Shown here: positions 43,480 to 54,089 of the stretch, one piece after another
How positions within the stretch are numbered: the first letter of the stretch is position 1
Layout: every line of letters starts with the position of its first letter
Source of the DNA: Pseudeuparius sepicola
Taxonomy: Eukaryota > Arthropoda > Insecta > Coleoptera > Anthribidae
Assembly: GCA_963920635.1 (NCBI GenBank)
Contig: OY987308.1
Coordinates: 7,258,225-7,322,224 of the forward strand
Direction: 5' to 3'
Length of the DNA stretch: 64,000 bases
Made by a program: the position numbers and the translations under genes
The notes under the pieces: generated by a model
The model's database searches: none
The model's input: the letters and a program-made list of their open reading frames with translations, nothing else
Told to the model about the DNA's origin: nothing

Positions 43480-43756
43480 ATGCGGATGAGTTGTATGAAA
43501 TCATTCATAAAGCTCACATAGATATTGGACATAAAAGAACTAGGTGCATGGACAAAGAACTCAAAAAAAGTACTGTAATATCACGCGTGAAGTGATAAAT
43601 ATTTATTTACGTTTATGTGGACCATGTCAGTTAAAAAAACATAAAGGAAAGGGGCTAGCTGTAAGGCCAATTCTGAGTAATTACATGAACTCAAGGGGGC
43701 AGGTAGATCTTATCGACATGCAAACAGAACGGGACGGAGATTATAAATTTATTTAA
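43480..43756 (+). pseudogene. Ginger integrase, zinc-domain fragment
   Basis: An HHCC-type integrase N-terminal domain: HADELYEIIHKAHIDIGHKR, then CGPCQLKK, followed by PILSNYMNSRGQVDLIDMQ, a block diagnostic of KRBA2-like/Ginger integrases; the Asp in VDLIDMQ is the first catalytic residue. There is a frame change near 43540. The protein stops at 43756 (GDYKFI-stop), just where the core should continue. Confidence 0.8.
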
Positions 43757-44099
43757 GTTACCAGGATCATCTGACCAGGAGGAGTGGGAAAATCTATTTA
43801 ATAATACGAATGTGAATGTCTCTAGCGACTCCTGTTCGGATCTGGAAAAATATCATGTAAATTTACATGAAAACCCAAGCAATGGAGCTAAATATAACGA
43901 AGTAAGTAATATTTCAGCACTTTTTATATGCAGCTCTGTTCTATTTTTTTACAGTGTAACTCTAACTGTACATATGAAAATCGATGTAATATTTGCATTC
44001 GCCAAGAAAAAATCATACAAGCACGTGAAGCGACAGTGAAATGTTGCAGAGATCGAACAAAAAATTTCCTCCAGTTAGCGTTGGTCAAAACGTTTTGAT

Positions 44100-44440
44100 A
44101 AAAATTCCAGAGGGCGAGCAGCGCCAAGAAACGTAATGGCTGTTGTTATGGAAGGGAAAGAAGAAGGCGATCTCTATCAGTTGGGAATATCATCAGGAGT
44201 CCTTGACAAATTGTACGTGAGAAATGAATTTCAAGTGGCAGACCAAAACTTCATGGAAATAAAAGATGTCCCAGAAAAGGAGCTCACGTTAAGAACCGCG
44301 GCTGCTGTAGACTCTTAGTCGAAGCAAAGTTTTGTGAAGTGCGGATGTAGAAATAACTGCGGAAACAAGAGATGCAATTGTTTTAAAAACGGCGTAAAAT
44401 GTAACTCAAAACGTCATTCATCGTCAAGTTGCAGAAATAA
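44100..44440 (+). pseudogene. Ginger protein C-terminal Cys-rich fragment
   Basis: Two pieces: YQLGISSGVLDKLYVRNEF with DVPEKELTLRTAA, and, after an in-frame stop at 44316-44318, a Cys cluster CGCRNNCGNKRCNCFKNGV...C. Both are the usual tail of KRBA2-like/Ginger proteins. The core between 43756 and about 44100 is missing or unreadable. Confidence 0.75.
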
Positions 44441-44560
44441 ATAATGATCATTTTTCTTAATAAATAATGATCATTTTTCTTAGTTAGTCTTATGCTGTTG
44501 ATTTATTATTTTTTTACTCTTTTATTAGCAACAGTCGTTGTTATATTTTATTTATTATTA

Positions 44561-45424
44561 ATAAAGGGCGGAATATATGCATCATTTTTGTTTAAAATAT
44601 GCAATAATATGCATTTATTTGGTCAAATATGCAGTAATATATGCATTTATTTTAGATGTACAAATACCATAAAAAACACCAAAACTGATTTTAGAGAAAA
44701 GGTTTATTTTAAGAAAAATTAAAGGAAAACAAATACATAAAATACCTCGTAAAATACTATAGGTATTTTAAAGCAAAATTATAAAAAAAAACATTCTAAT
44801 TTGAAATTGTATAGTAGGAATTTATGATTAAATACTTTTCAAAGTTTTCCAATAAAAATATTTACCTTCTGTCGGTAAAAATATGTTTATATATAGAAAA
44901 GCTTCTCTCAACATCTGCCGATGTAATAGGACAATATTTTAAATCGGGTAGTAAGATATAAGGCCAAGGTGCAACTTAGTTGGATGATTTACCATCAAAA
45001 GTACTCTTTACTGCCATTAAAGATTTGAACCCTTCATTTTTTTTCTAACTTTAATACCTACATCACCGGGAACCTTTCTACATTTAGCGAAAAATGTTTG
45101 AACAAAATCAATCGATTCCATTAAACCTAAATTTCTACTTTCTAATGAAAGAATAATTATTGTCTGGTATAAAACTAAAATTAACTTTAATAAAAACAAG
45201 TTGGTTAGCTACTTCCGCATTTTTCAGGATATCTTGACTTTGCACCACGCACACTGCGAATTGTCTCTGGGCTCTCATACTCTTGGTAGTATAGTAAGTA
45301 TAGGAAAAACATGCAAATATGCACAAAAATATAGTTTTTCCAGAAATATGCAATGTTTTGCGAAATTGAATAAAATATGCAAAAAGTGCATATATATGCG
45401 ATTTGCATATATTCCGCCCTTTAC
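44561..45424 (-). mobile_element. hAT-derived element nested in Ginger
   Basis: Inverted ends TAAAGGGCGGAATATATGCA and TGCATATATTCCGCCCTTTA, subterminal ATATGCA repeats on both sides, and TTATTA directly repeated outside (44555-44560, 45425-45430). On the minus strand the interior encodes YCPITSADVERSFSIYKHIF (about 44950-44870), a hAT dimerisation motif, followed by a stop. About 860 bp, defective. Confidence 0.75.
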
Positions 45425-45934
45425 TTATTAATAAACTCTCTATGGTAAGCATTGCTCTTTTCATAACATATTTATGACTGCTTGAAAATATACATTAGGT
45501 AAGATTTAACTGTTTCTTTACCGATTCTATGAATAAACGATTCTAAAAATTACTACTTTTTACAGATGTTTTTAATATTAGAAAATTCTGTTGGCTTGGC
45601 TGTCAAGCTTTGGACGTTTCCTAAATGTACAAACCTAAGTTTGGCTATTTGAAAACGGTCAAAGTACTATATTGAACTTAACTACGGGCTTTGGTCGTTT
45701 TAAAACGTCCAAACTTAGGTTTGAGCAAAAATTTCGGCCAGTGGCCGTTTTCGTACTTTGCGCCCAACATATACATATATATTCTGTTGTTTACTTTATA
45801 TTATATGTATACAAATTTAATTCTTTCGTGTGTTAATATATTGCATTTTTTTATTTTAGACTGGAGACACTGAAATATTTAATCAATTATTTCAATAATT
45901 TAAAAAAAATGGCAAAAATGGAAAAATGTCAAGA

Positions 45935-46806
45935 CTACCACGTTTTGATGGCCTTATCCAAACTATAAATGGGATAATACAATTTTATAACGAAGAAATC
46001 AAACAAAATGATGTATATCTACTAACTGCAAAACTAAATCCCCATTAGAAAATTTATTTGCTGTTTACAGGCAAAGGGGAGGATTTAATGCCAACCCAAC
46101 GACAAAGACTTTTAGGACAACTTTTTGGTCCCATACCATAAATGATTTAATTAAACCCCCAAAAATAACAGTTACGGATATGCAGGAGACGAAGCAGCTT
46201 TGTTGCCAGAACCAACCGAATTTATTCTGGGTCTGAATAAGGAAGAAGGCAAAGAAGAGATGGGCAGCTCGTCTGGATCGTCATACAGCGTTTTGAACTC
46301 TAGTTCAAGTTCCTCAGCCAACGACAATTTGGAAAAGTGTTCCTTAAAATATTTTGCAGGGTATCTAGCATTATTTAAAACCATAAAAAAATTTAATTGA
46401 TTATGTTGTACCGAAACACTATTATCACAAAACATATTTTTTTACTGATAGAAATGAACAATTGTTATTTGAGAAACAATATGATACTATTATAAAAACG
46501 GATCATATGAAGGGGCTTAAAGCACCATCAAAAAAACTTTATAAACTAGTGAAAACAGCTTTATCAGTTTTTGACAAAACTTTTGAAAAAATATATTTTA
46601 AAAGAAATCTTTAAAGTCGATTAAAACTCAAAATAGAAAAAAGAACAAATAAATTTAAACTTTTAGAGAAACTCGAATGTTCTATGCATCGAAAATTTTT
46701 ATTAGAGTTATTAATTACATGTAAATTACCTAAATATTGCAGAGAGAAAAATAAATCCTCGTTGAAAAAGAATACCAAAAAAATTAAAATAGTTTTGCAC
46801 CAGTAA
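45935..46806 (+). pseudogene. P-element/THAP9-like transposase C-terminal half
   Basis: Four pieces in changing frames: RFDGLIQTINGIIQFYNEE...YLLTAKLNP, then SPLENLFAVYRQRGGFNANPT, then LEKCSLKYFAGYLA, then LKAPSKKLYKLVKTALSVF and LLEKLECSMHRKFLLELL. Order and motifs (LENLF...RxRGGxNxNPT, YxAGYxA) are those of the C-terminal part of P-element and THAP9 transposases. At least three frame changes are present. The N-terminal THAP and catalytic regions are not on this strand nearby. Confidence 0.8.
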
Positions 46807-46899
46807 ATGGCCACACTTCTTGAAATGTAAACCCATAGTTTATAATATAATGTAGTTTTATAAACTATAGTTTTATTTTCTGTAATCAATCCTATATAC

Positions 46900-47540
46900 A
46901 TATATATTTTTTTATAATGGAACAATAGGGGGACATAAATTTAACAACAGTTACTATTTCATGCAGTATAGCTTCTTCTCCACGAGTAGCCAACAACATA
47001 TCAACATTAGTTTGGCTCGCTATCATCTTACAACAAGATACTTCATCTGGAGCCTCATTTGTTACCTTCTCAGTATGTTCAAAAACTCTTCTATCAACGA
47101 CCTAAATAGATATTATTACAATATATTACTTTTACCTTCAGGTACCTATATTACCTGTTTCTTTGTCAGCTTAGCTCTCAAACCTCACAACATTGTCATA
47201 TCTTGTAAATTATGCTCCATGTTTAATGAAGGAACCCAATGAGAGTACAAATCACCTTCGAGTTTTGTAGGTTTTCCTATAAACAGTAATCAAAATTTGA
47301 TTTAGAAACAAAAATATGCATAAAAACTAACTTACTTGTAATAAAATGTTTCGAACATACGCGAGCAAACTTTACTTTGCTTTCTGTAATGAAATCTGGT
47401 CTCTTTATAGCAGATATCCATTTCTTGCTTCTGATGGAAGAAAGTTCGTTTTGTCTAAAGTTCACAACACTTCGGAAAAAACTAACCTTGTCTCGAATTC
47501 CTCTTCTCCCACAATTAACAATACAACAAAAATAAGGCAT
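46900..47540 (-). CDS. THAP-domain protein, 2-3 exons
   Basis: Exon 1 (47540 to 47336) starts MPYFCCIVNCGRRGIRDKVS and carries the THAP C2-CH pattern: CCIVNC, the invariant Trp in KKWISAI, and CSKHF. It is followed by a GTAAGT donor. Exon 2 starts at 47276 after an AG in the right phase and gives KPTKLEGDLYSHWVPSL, the expected end of the domain, then a TGA at 47187-47185. A third open block (47101 to about 46900), after TATTTAG, could be a further exon if exon 2 has an earlier donor. THAP domains bind DNA. It ends tail to tail against a P-like transposase relic, so it may itself be TE-derived. Confidence 0.65.
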
Positions 47541-47594
47541 TTTAAACCTTAAATTTAATAAAATTTATACAATAAGGATAATACACAAATGTAA

Positions 47595-47755
47595 ATAAAG
47601 CCGGGTTCAAACAGCTTTATATTTTAATTTTACTTTATCTTTAAGAAATAACCAACGGCATTTGTCCCTTGATTTGAACTGACCAATGATATTTAATATT
47701 TCTTAAAGATAAAGTAAAATTAAAATATAAAGAAGCTGTATGAACGAGGCTTTAT
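47595..47755. mobile_element. 161-bp fold-back MITE
   Basis: About 60-bp arms, starting ATAAAGCC and ending GGCTTTAT, with the strong inverted block TATTTTAATTTTACTTTATC (about 47627-47646) repeated inversely around 47705-47728. Non-coding; it forms a long hairpin. Confidence 0.85.
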
Positions 47756-48696
47756 ATTGACCTCTAGCAGCCATTAATCAACTGACAGTTGACAGTGACG
47801 GTTGGAAACATCAAAAGATAATTAGATCAAAATAAAAATGTAAATAAACGAATGGGTTGCATGTATGCAACCTTTCATATTCTAAGGAATTGTCCTATCG
47901 TGCTATTCGCGCCACCTAGGCAAAAAAAGACATACTATCTGAATATATTGTGATCGCAACCGGCCTTCTGTACATCTTATTCGGGGGATGATCTTTGGCG
48001 TTTACTTTACTACCACTCTCGCTCAGGACGGCAAGTGTACTAGAGATGGTGTGCAACTGCGTTTTCTTGGAACAGGTACACCTGTTCCAGTTCCACGCAA
48101 TACCTGTTCCTAAAGAACCTGCTCCAGTTCCAATATTATTAACTTCTAAGGCCGTGGTCTGAATCCCACTGTCAGTGCTTACAGCGCTCAGATCGTTTAC
48201 AATAGGTACGACTTGATTATTTGATTTGATTCACTCGCTGACAACTCTATTATCGTTATTCGTTTCGTACCGGTTGTAAATGCGCTGACAGAAACATGCC
48301 ATTTTGATGAATATTGCTTCCGTAAGAGGGTACTCGGTACGGTAAATAGGGCAGGCGGGGGGAATAGTGGAAGAGGGTAATAGTGGACTTAGTTTATAAA
48401 AAAGGGATAATGCGCATGTGCCGTATGTTGTCGTATGTGAGTTATACTTTGGTCCTTGGTGGGTGTGTATCCAGATAGACAAAGCCGGTGAGTACATATC
48501 TTGTTTGCGTATTTTTTTATTTAAAATGCCACTACCAATGAATTGGCATATTAAGTTCGGTGTTTTTCGTTTTGGAAAGAGTGTTGCTCGTTCTAGGCGA
48601 ATTTGAAAGTAATATCAGTTGAAAATTCATGTTTTGCGAACTTTGAGGTTATGTTTTCACGATAGCGCATATGGTTTGATAAAGTCTGGTTCACAC
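47756..48696. other. Unassigned DNA left of the telomeric repeats
   Basis: No gene recognised. A near-perfect palindrome, GGAACAGGT/ACCTGTTCC with a 2-bp centre, lies at 48069-48088 and is followed by partial repeats of ACCTGTTCC. Confidence 0.35.
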
Positions 48697-48715
48697 TAGG
48701 TTAGGTTAGGTTAGG
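48697..48715 (+). repeat. Telomeric-type (TTAGG)n tract, left
   Basis: About four TTAGG units directly before the 5' end of a SART-like element. TTAGG is the ancestral insect telomere repeat. Confidence 0.9.
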
Positions 48716-49255
48716 TTCGGTTCCTGGAAACTTTGGGAAAGTGGGATACCCACGACCCCAAAGGCGGACACCTGTAACCGCAACCAGGCGCGTCCCCAGG
48801 TGGCGGATAGGGGATGGCCCTACCCCGGCATTGCACGTAGCCGGGCGGGCTGGTGGGAAATAATATACCACCCGCGGACCAACAGGATTGCACTCCCGCT
48901 GAGTTTACAACTTGGCGGGCGGGGGAGGGATTAGGACAGATGGGGACGATGACGGCCGCGCGGACAAGGATAGGGCAGCCCCCTAACATACCATGATGAA
49001 CGATACAAATAAAGAAGCAAAGGTTACGGTGCAGGGTGGACCGGAACACCCAGTACGGGCTGGGGATGCAGATGAGCGGACAGGTCTCCTCCGGCATCCG
49101 AGTTACTGCCTTCTGCGAGTTCGACGGGCGACCGGGTCGACTCGTCAGGATATGCCACCGGAAGAGAACAGCTGCCCTCGGCAAAGGATACCTGCCCTTT
49201 TAAGAGAAGTAGCAAAATAGGAAGGTCCCCGATACGCGCCCAAAGGAGCGTATCC

Positions 49256-51001
49256 TTGACGGAGGACCCTGCCTACTCCGCCGACGAGGAGGAGGAGACG
49301 CGCTTGCAAGACGGAAAAGTGAAGAGGAAAAGGACCTCCTCTCCAATGGGTACTAAAGACCAGGTTGCTATGAGATTAAAAGATCCTACGATTGGAAAAA
49401 AGGTAGAGGACCTGATTAAAACAGTAGAAGACCTGCAGGAATTGGTCAAAGTCAATACCAAGGTTGAAATAAAAAGGAAAGTGGAGACTGCAGGGATCCT
49501 CGCCCGCAGGATCAAAGATGGCAAGATCCATCTAGCTGCCTTGGAAACACAAACTTACTTAGACATCTGTAAGAAAAATAAGAACGACAAGGCATCACAT
49601 TCTGCGGGAACGAGAGAATCAACAGGAACACCAGCAGTGACTAAAGATGCAGCAGCGACTCAGACGCCCCCGATGGACGAAGATAAGGAAGAGGTTAAGG
49701 AGGTAGAGGCCAAACTGATTCGTGATGTGCTTAACTACTCAGACTTTTGCGAGATAGAGCATCTCAGGTGGCCAGATGCGGTGTTCATAAGCGCGAGGGC
49801 CGAAGAGGGATCGCCCTTCTCGGGACCCAAAGATCTAAGTATTGGTACCTGGGTCGAGGCAAACGATAAAGAAATGGAAACTGGAGTACAAGCCCGCTTC
49901 AAAGAAAGATATGAGGAACTAATGGAAATCAAGGAACCCTTTGGCTACATCGAGATAACTACAAGCCTCACATCCGACGGAGTCCAAAAGACCCACAATA
50001 GGAGAATCTTCAAGATATGCGCGCCTGAGGCCGAGGATGCGTGCTTCCAGCAACTGCAGACCTTAGCTAAAAAACTGCAAGACCTAGGAGAAAAGGGTAT
50101 AGTCATGCACTGCCCAAAATTAATGTAATTGGGTCGCTTTAGGAAAATGACTGAATGTGCTTTTAGCAAACTATCACTCAGCGCTGTGATATACGCCTAC
50201 CCGAGTCAGATGCCGAAAAATGAAAGGGCCCCTAGGAAAACCGGTGCAACCGGAAACCAGACGCTATTGATTAAGAAAGACGGCTGCACCTACGCCGAAC
50301 TGCTTAAGGAAACCAAAGATGAGGTTATTAAAGGCAGGAATGGTGTCTTAATCCATGCCATCAGGAAAACCCAGGATGGAGGACTCCTTGTTAGGCTTAA
50401 GCAAGGAACGACCGTGGAAAAAATAAAGGACCTGAAAGAGACGCTGGAAACCAAGATCCCAAACTTACGGGTAAGGAGTACCCAAAAAACGCGAGTACTG
50501 CACCTGGCGGACATCGACTCAATTACCTCCAAGGAGGAGGTGCTGGAGGACCTACGGAAGGCGACTCAGACAAAACAAGACGAAATCCAAATAAGCAACC
50601 TGAGACCAGCCCTCGGAGAGAGCCAAAACGCGACAATTATGGTGGAAGAAGCTGTGGCCAAGAAACTCCTGCAGATGGGCAGGGTTCCTATAGGCATTGT
50701 GCAATGTCGACTTAGGAAGAGGACCCAAGTGGACAGATGCTACAAGTGTCTGGAGTTCGGCCACACCAGATACAAATGTAAAGGACCAGACAGATCGCAT
50801 ACCTGCATGCGGTGTGGGACAAAAGGCCACCTGGCCATGACCTGCCAAAGCTCACCGAGATGTCCGATGTGCAATGAAGACGGGCATAGAGCAGACTCTA
50901 GCAAATGTCCAGGCTTCCGCAGGGCTCTAATGGAAAGCAAGAGGAAAGAAAGGGGGCCCAAACCCCGGAGGAGATCAACAACCAGAAATGGTGAATGGTG
51001 A
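49256..51001 (+). pseudogene. SART-like ORF1 (Gag), one in-frame stop
   Basis: One frame of about 580 codons interrupted by TAA at 50126-50128. The N-terminal half is charged and helical. The C-terminal half ends in three knuckles: CYKCLEFGHTRYKC, CMRCGTKGHLAMTC and CPMCNEDGHRADSSKC, the R1-clade arrangement. In telomeric LINEs this protein carries the RNA to the nucleus and telomeres. The frame ends at TGA 50999-51001. An ATG at 50995 in the +1 register lies just before it, the usual position for ORF2 reinitiation. Confidence 0.85.
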
Positions 51002-53832
51002 ATTAATACCAATAGGTCGAAAGCCGCCATGGACCTGGCAATGGCCACGGCGGCAGAGAGAAACGCTGACCTAATTTTAGGCAGCGAACCAAACAAGATG
51101 GCAGCAAATGGGCCTAGATACTTCACAGACAAAAAAAAGGATGCGACGATCATCTGCGTCTCCAGCGGTGTCAGGGTACAGGAATACGGAGCCGGCGATG
51201 GCTTTGTGTGGGTCCGGTTGAAAGAATGCACTATCTACAGCTGTTACGTGTCACCGAACATCGACAGTCTGTTAACGTGCGCGAACAAGTGGATCCTGGG
51301 AGGCGATTTTAATGCAAAATCCCCGCTATGGGGGGCATCCCACGAGGACCGCAGGGGCGCCCTGTTGAGCGCCACACTCGCCACGATGAGGGCGACGGTC
51401 CTAAACAGGGGGGCGGCGTTTACCTTTGCCCGAGGACAGTCTGGGTTGATGATAGACATCACGGCCGTTTCAGAGGACCTAGCCGGGGATGTAGTCAGCT
51501 GGGCTGTGCTGGAGGACCTGGAGTCGTTGAGCCCCCACCGATACATCGGCTTCCACATAGGGAATGCCGGCGGTAGCCAACGGAAACCAAGATGGGTACG
51601 AGGAACCATAGACAGGCTTCGCATCTCTGGCGAATGGAGAGGCCTCATCACGGGTAACACGGACCGTTCCCACACTACGCTGATGCGGATGCTTGACGTA
51701 GCCTATAAAAGGTCGACTCCAAAGATCAGAGCCGACATAAATGGGAAAACACCGTATTGGTGGAACAACGAGATCGCGGAATTGAGGCGTGAAGCAATCG
51801 CGGCTAGAAGAAGACTGGCCAGAATCCGCTCCCAAACAATGCCAATCCCGCAAGAAGAAAGAAGGGCCAAGGAGAAGTACGATGCCGCGAAAAAGGACCT
51901 AAACAAGGCCATAAAAAAGTCCAAAAAGCACTGCTGGCGACAAATGATCGACGATTTGGAGAACGATGTCTTTGGTAACGGTTACAAGATTGTCACCAGG
52001 ATATCAGGACACGCCCCCTTTGTGGCGCTATCGGATGACGAGAAAATGCGACAGGCGGAGAAACTCTTCCCGAAGGCCCCCGCGACGCGATGGAGGAGGG
52101 CCCCTTCTCCGGATACTCCCCCCTTCACAGAAGAAGAGTTGAAGGAGGCGGTGAGCAGAATCAAGCTCGGAAAGGCCCCTGGGCTCGATGGGATCCCGGC
52201 GGAGGTGTTAAAAATAGCGGCGCAATTTAGAGGAGAATTCCTGCTGAAAGTCTTCAACGGCCTATTATCGGAGGGAATCTTCCCGAAGGTATGGAAACAA
52301 GCTAAGCTAGTCCTCATCGAGAAACCAAGGAAAAACCCTGACGAGGAAAGGACATACAGGCCGATATGCCTCTTAAATGAGGCGGGTAAGCTTTACGAAC
52401 GCCTGATCACAGTACGTCTTGAAAGGGCGATAGAGGCGACCGGAGGACTGGCGCAAAACCAGCATGGTTTCCGGAAGGGCCGCTCCACGTTGCACGCGCT
52501 GGAAGAGGCCATCGGTGCGACAGCACTGGGTGGCGGGCGTCCGGGGACATGGTCCGCTCTGGTTACGGTGGACGTTCGAAACGCCTTTAACTCGGCCCGA
52601 TGGGACCGGATAGTCGAGGAGCTGCATGGTCGGGACATCCCGCCCTACCTGTTAAACGTCATAAAGGATTACCTATCTCAGAGATCAATCCGAGTGGCAC
52701 CGGGACGGACGATCCAAATGACGGTGGGGGTCCCACAGGGGTCAGTCCTGGGCCCCCTCCTGTGGAATATTATGTACGATGGTCTGCTAAGAATGCCTCT
52801 CCCACAGGGTGCAACAGCAGTCGGATTTGCAGATGATGTGGCCCTGGTAATCAAGTGAAAGATTGGTGTCAAAAATTGAAGAAACCTTAGAGAGAGTGGA
52901 CCTATGGCTTAAATCCAGGAGGCTAACGATGGCTCCGAATAAAACGGAAGTCATCATCATAACCAGGAAGATTTCCAAAAATATAGAAATAGAGTTCGGA
53001 GGCGTAAAAATGAAGCCCGTCAGGAGGCTGAAATATTTGGGTGTCTGGGTAGACCCGCTACTGACCTTCGGGCCCCATATAAGGGAGGCTGCTGCCAAAG
53101 CAGTAAGAACAATAGGAGCCCTTTGTAGGCTGATGCCCAACATCGGTGGCCCTGGCGAATCGCAAAGGAGGGCGCTCTGCCATGCGGCCATGTCGATCGC
53201 ACTGTACGGAGCGCCGATCTGGAATGCGGCGCTGAGGGTGGGAGCTTATAGAAAGGTCCTAATCACCCAAAGGAATGTGACAATACGTATATGTAGCGCC
53301 TATAGAACGCTCTCGGCGGAGGAGGCGACGGTGCTTGCATCTGTCCCGCCCATACATTTATTGGCGGAAGAAAGGGCCCGACTTTGGAGGGACCGACTGG
53401 GACCCGAAGTAAACAGAGCAGAGATAAGGAGCGCAACCCTGGATGCATGGCAGGAAGAGTGGAGAACAGCGGGGACAGCCGCCTGGACACCGCTACTCAT
53501 CCCGGACCTCAGGGCCTGGGTGAAGAGAACCCATGGGCAAATACTACTACTTTCTATCCCAGGCGCTCACGGGTCACGGCTGCTTCGGGACGTATACCAA
53601 GAGAATAGGGAAAACCGCAACATCCGGGTGTATGTTCTGCGCGGATGAAGACTCGCCAGGCCACACGTTATTCAAATGCCCCAGATGGGACAGACAGAGA
53701 CAAACGGCGGAGCTTACTGTGGGGGTCCGCCTGACAAAAAACAACAACGTGCCTGTAATGCTGGAAAACACCAAGCAGTGGGAAGCGGTCTCTAAAATGA
53801 GCAGACATCCTTTCCACGAAGGAAAGGATTGA
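51002..53832 (+). pseudogene. SART-like ORF2: endonuclease, RT, zinc tail
   Basis: An apurinic-like endonuclease starts INTNRSKAAMDLAMAT and shows SEPNK, ILGGDFNAKSPLWG and SPHRYIGFHI-type blocks. It looks shortened between SPNIDSLL and NKWILGG. RT has KAPGLDGIPAEVLK, NQHGFRKGRST, VDVRNAFNSARW, GVPQGSVLGPLLWN and FADDVALV (active site near 52830). The frame shifts at about 52858 and again near 53540. The last part holds the R1-clade Cys/His motif CMFCADEDSPGHTLFKC. In the family the endonuclease nicks TTAGG repeats to prime reverse transcription. Confidence 0.88.
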
Positions 53833-54016
53833 ACGATCGACACGAAGAGGGAATTAAGACATTAACCCTTACCACTGATGTCATGCGCAAGCGGTTCCGG
53901 TGGGCGGGGAGGAGAAATAAGGAGGGGTTTTAGCCGGTAGGGACCGGGCACCCCCCCGGCGTGATAGACAATAAGCGCCGGGAGTCCATGCAGGATTTCC
54001 CCTCACCAAAAAAAAA

Positions 54017-54039
54017 GGTTAGGTTAGGTTAGGTTAGGT
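54017..54039 (+). repeat. Telomeric-type (GGTTA)n tract, middle
   Basis: About four and a half units between the poly(A) of copy A and the 5' end of copy B. Confidence 0.92.
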
Positions 54040-54089
54040 GGGAGTCGATACAGAGAACTCCTCCTGTAAGGACGAGTTCACTTACGGAT

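Larger units (their letters stand above)
42993..45769 (+). mobile_element. Ginger-type integrase DNA transposon
   Basis: Perfect inverted ends of at least 55 bp: TGTTGGGCGCAAAGTACGAA at 42993 and its inverse complement ending at 45769, with a second inverted block further in (ACTTTGACCGTTTTCAAATA). The flanking target duplication is TATA (42989-42992, 45770-45773), the 4-bp size and TGT...ACA ends expected of Ginger elements. It contains an integrase zinc domain and a Cys-rich tail but has lost the catalytic core, and a hAT-derived element is nested in its right half. Confidence 0.85.
48713..54016 (+). mobile_element. SART-like telomere-targeted LINE, copy A
   Basis: A ~540-bp GC-rich leader, ORF1 with three zinc knuckles, ORF2 with endonuclease and RT, a short 3' region and poly(A) at 54008-54016. 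TTAGG repeats lie on both sides: the left flank ends ...TT and the right flank reads (A)nGGTTAGG, as expected for insertion between T and A of TTAGG, with the element sense strand on the TTAGG strand (the orientation known for SART1). Full length or nearly so, but broken in ORF1 and ORF2. Confidence 0.85.

Noticed and set aside
50740..51231. Long minus-strand frames across the SART-like ORFs
   Set aside because: GC-rich shadow frames opposite zinc-knuckle and endonuclease coding sequence; no domain content.
48713..54016. TRAS-type assignment for the telomeric LINEs
   Set aside because: TRAS sense strands run with CCTAA repeats; here poly(A) is followed by GGTTAGG on the sense strand, the SART orientation.
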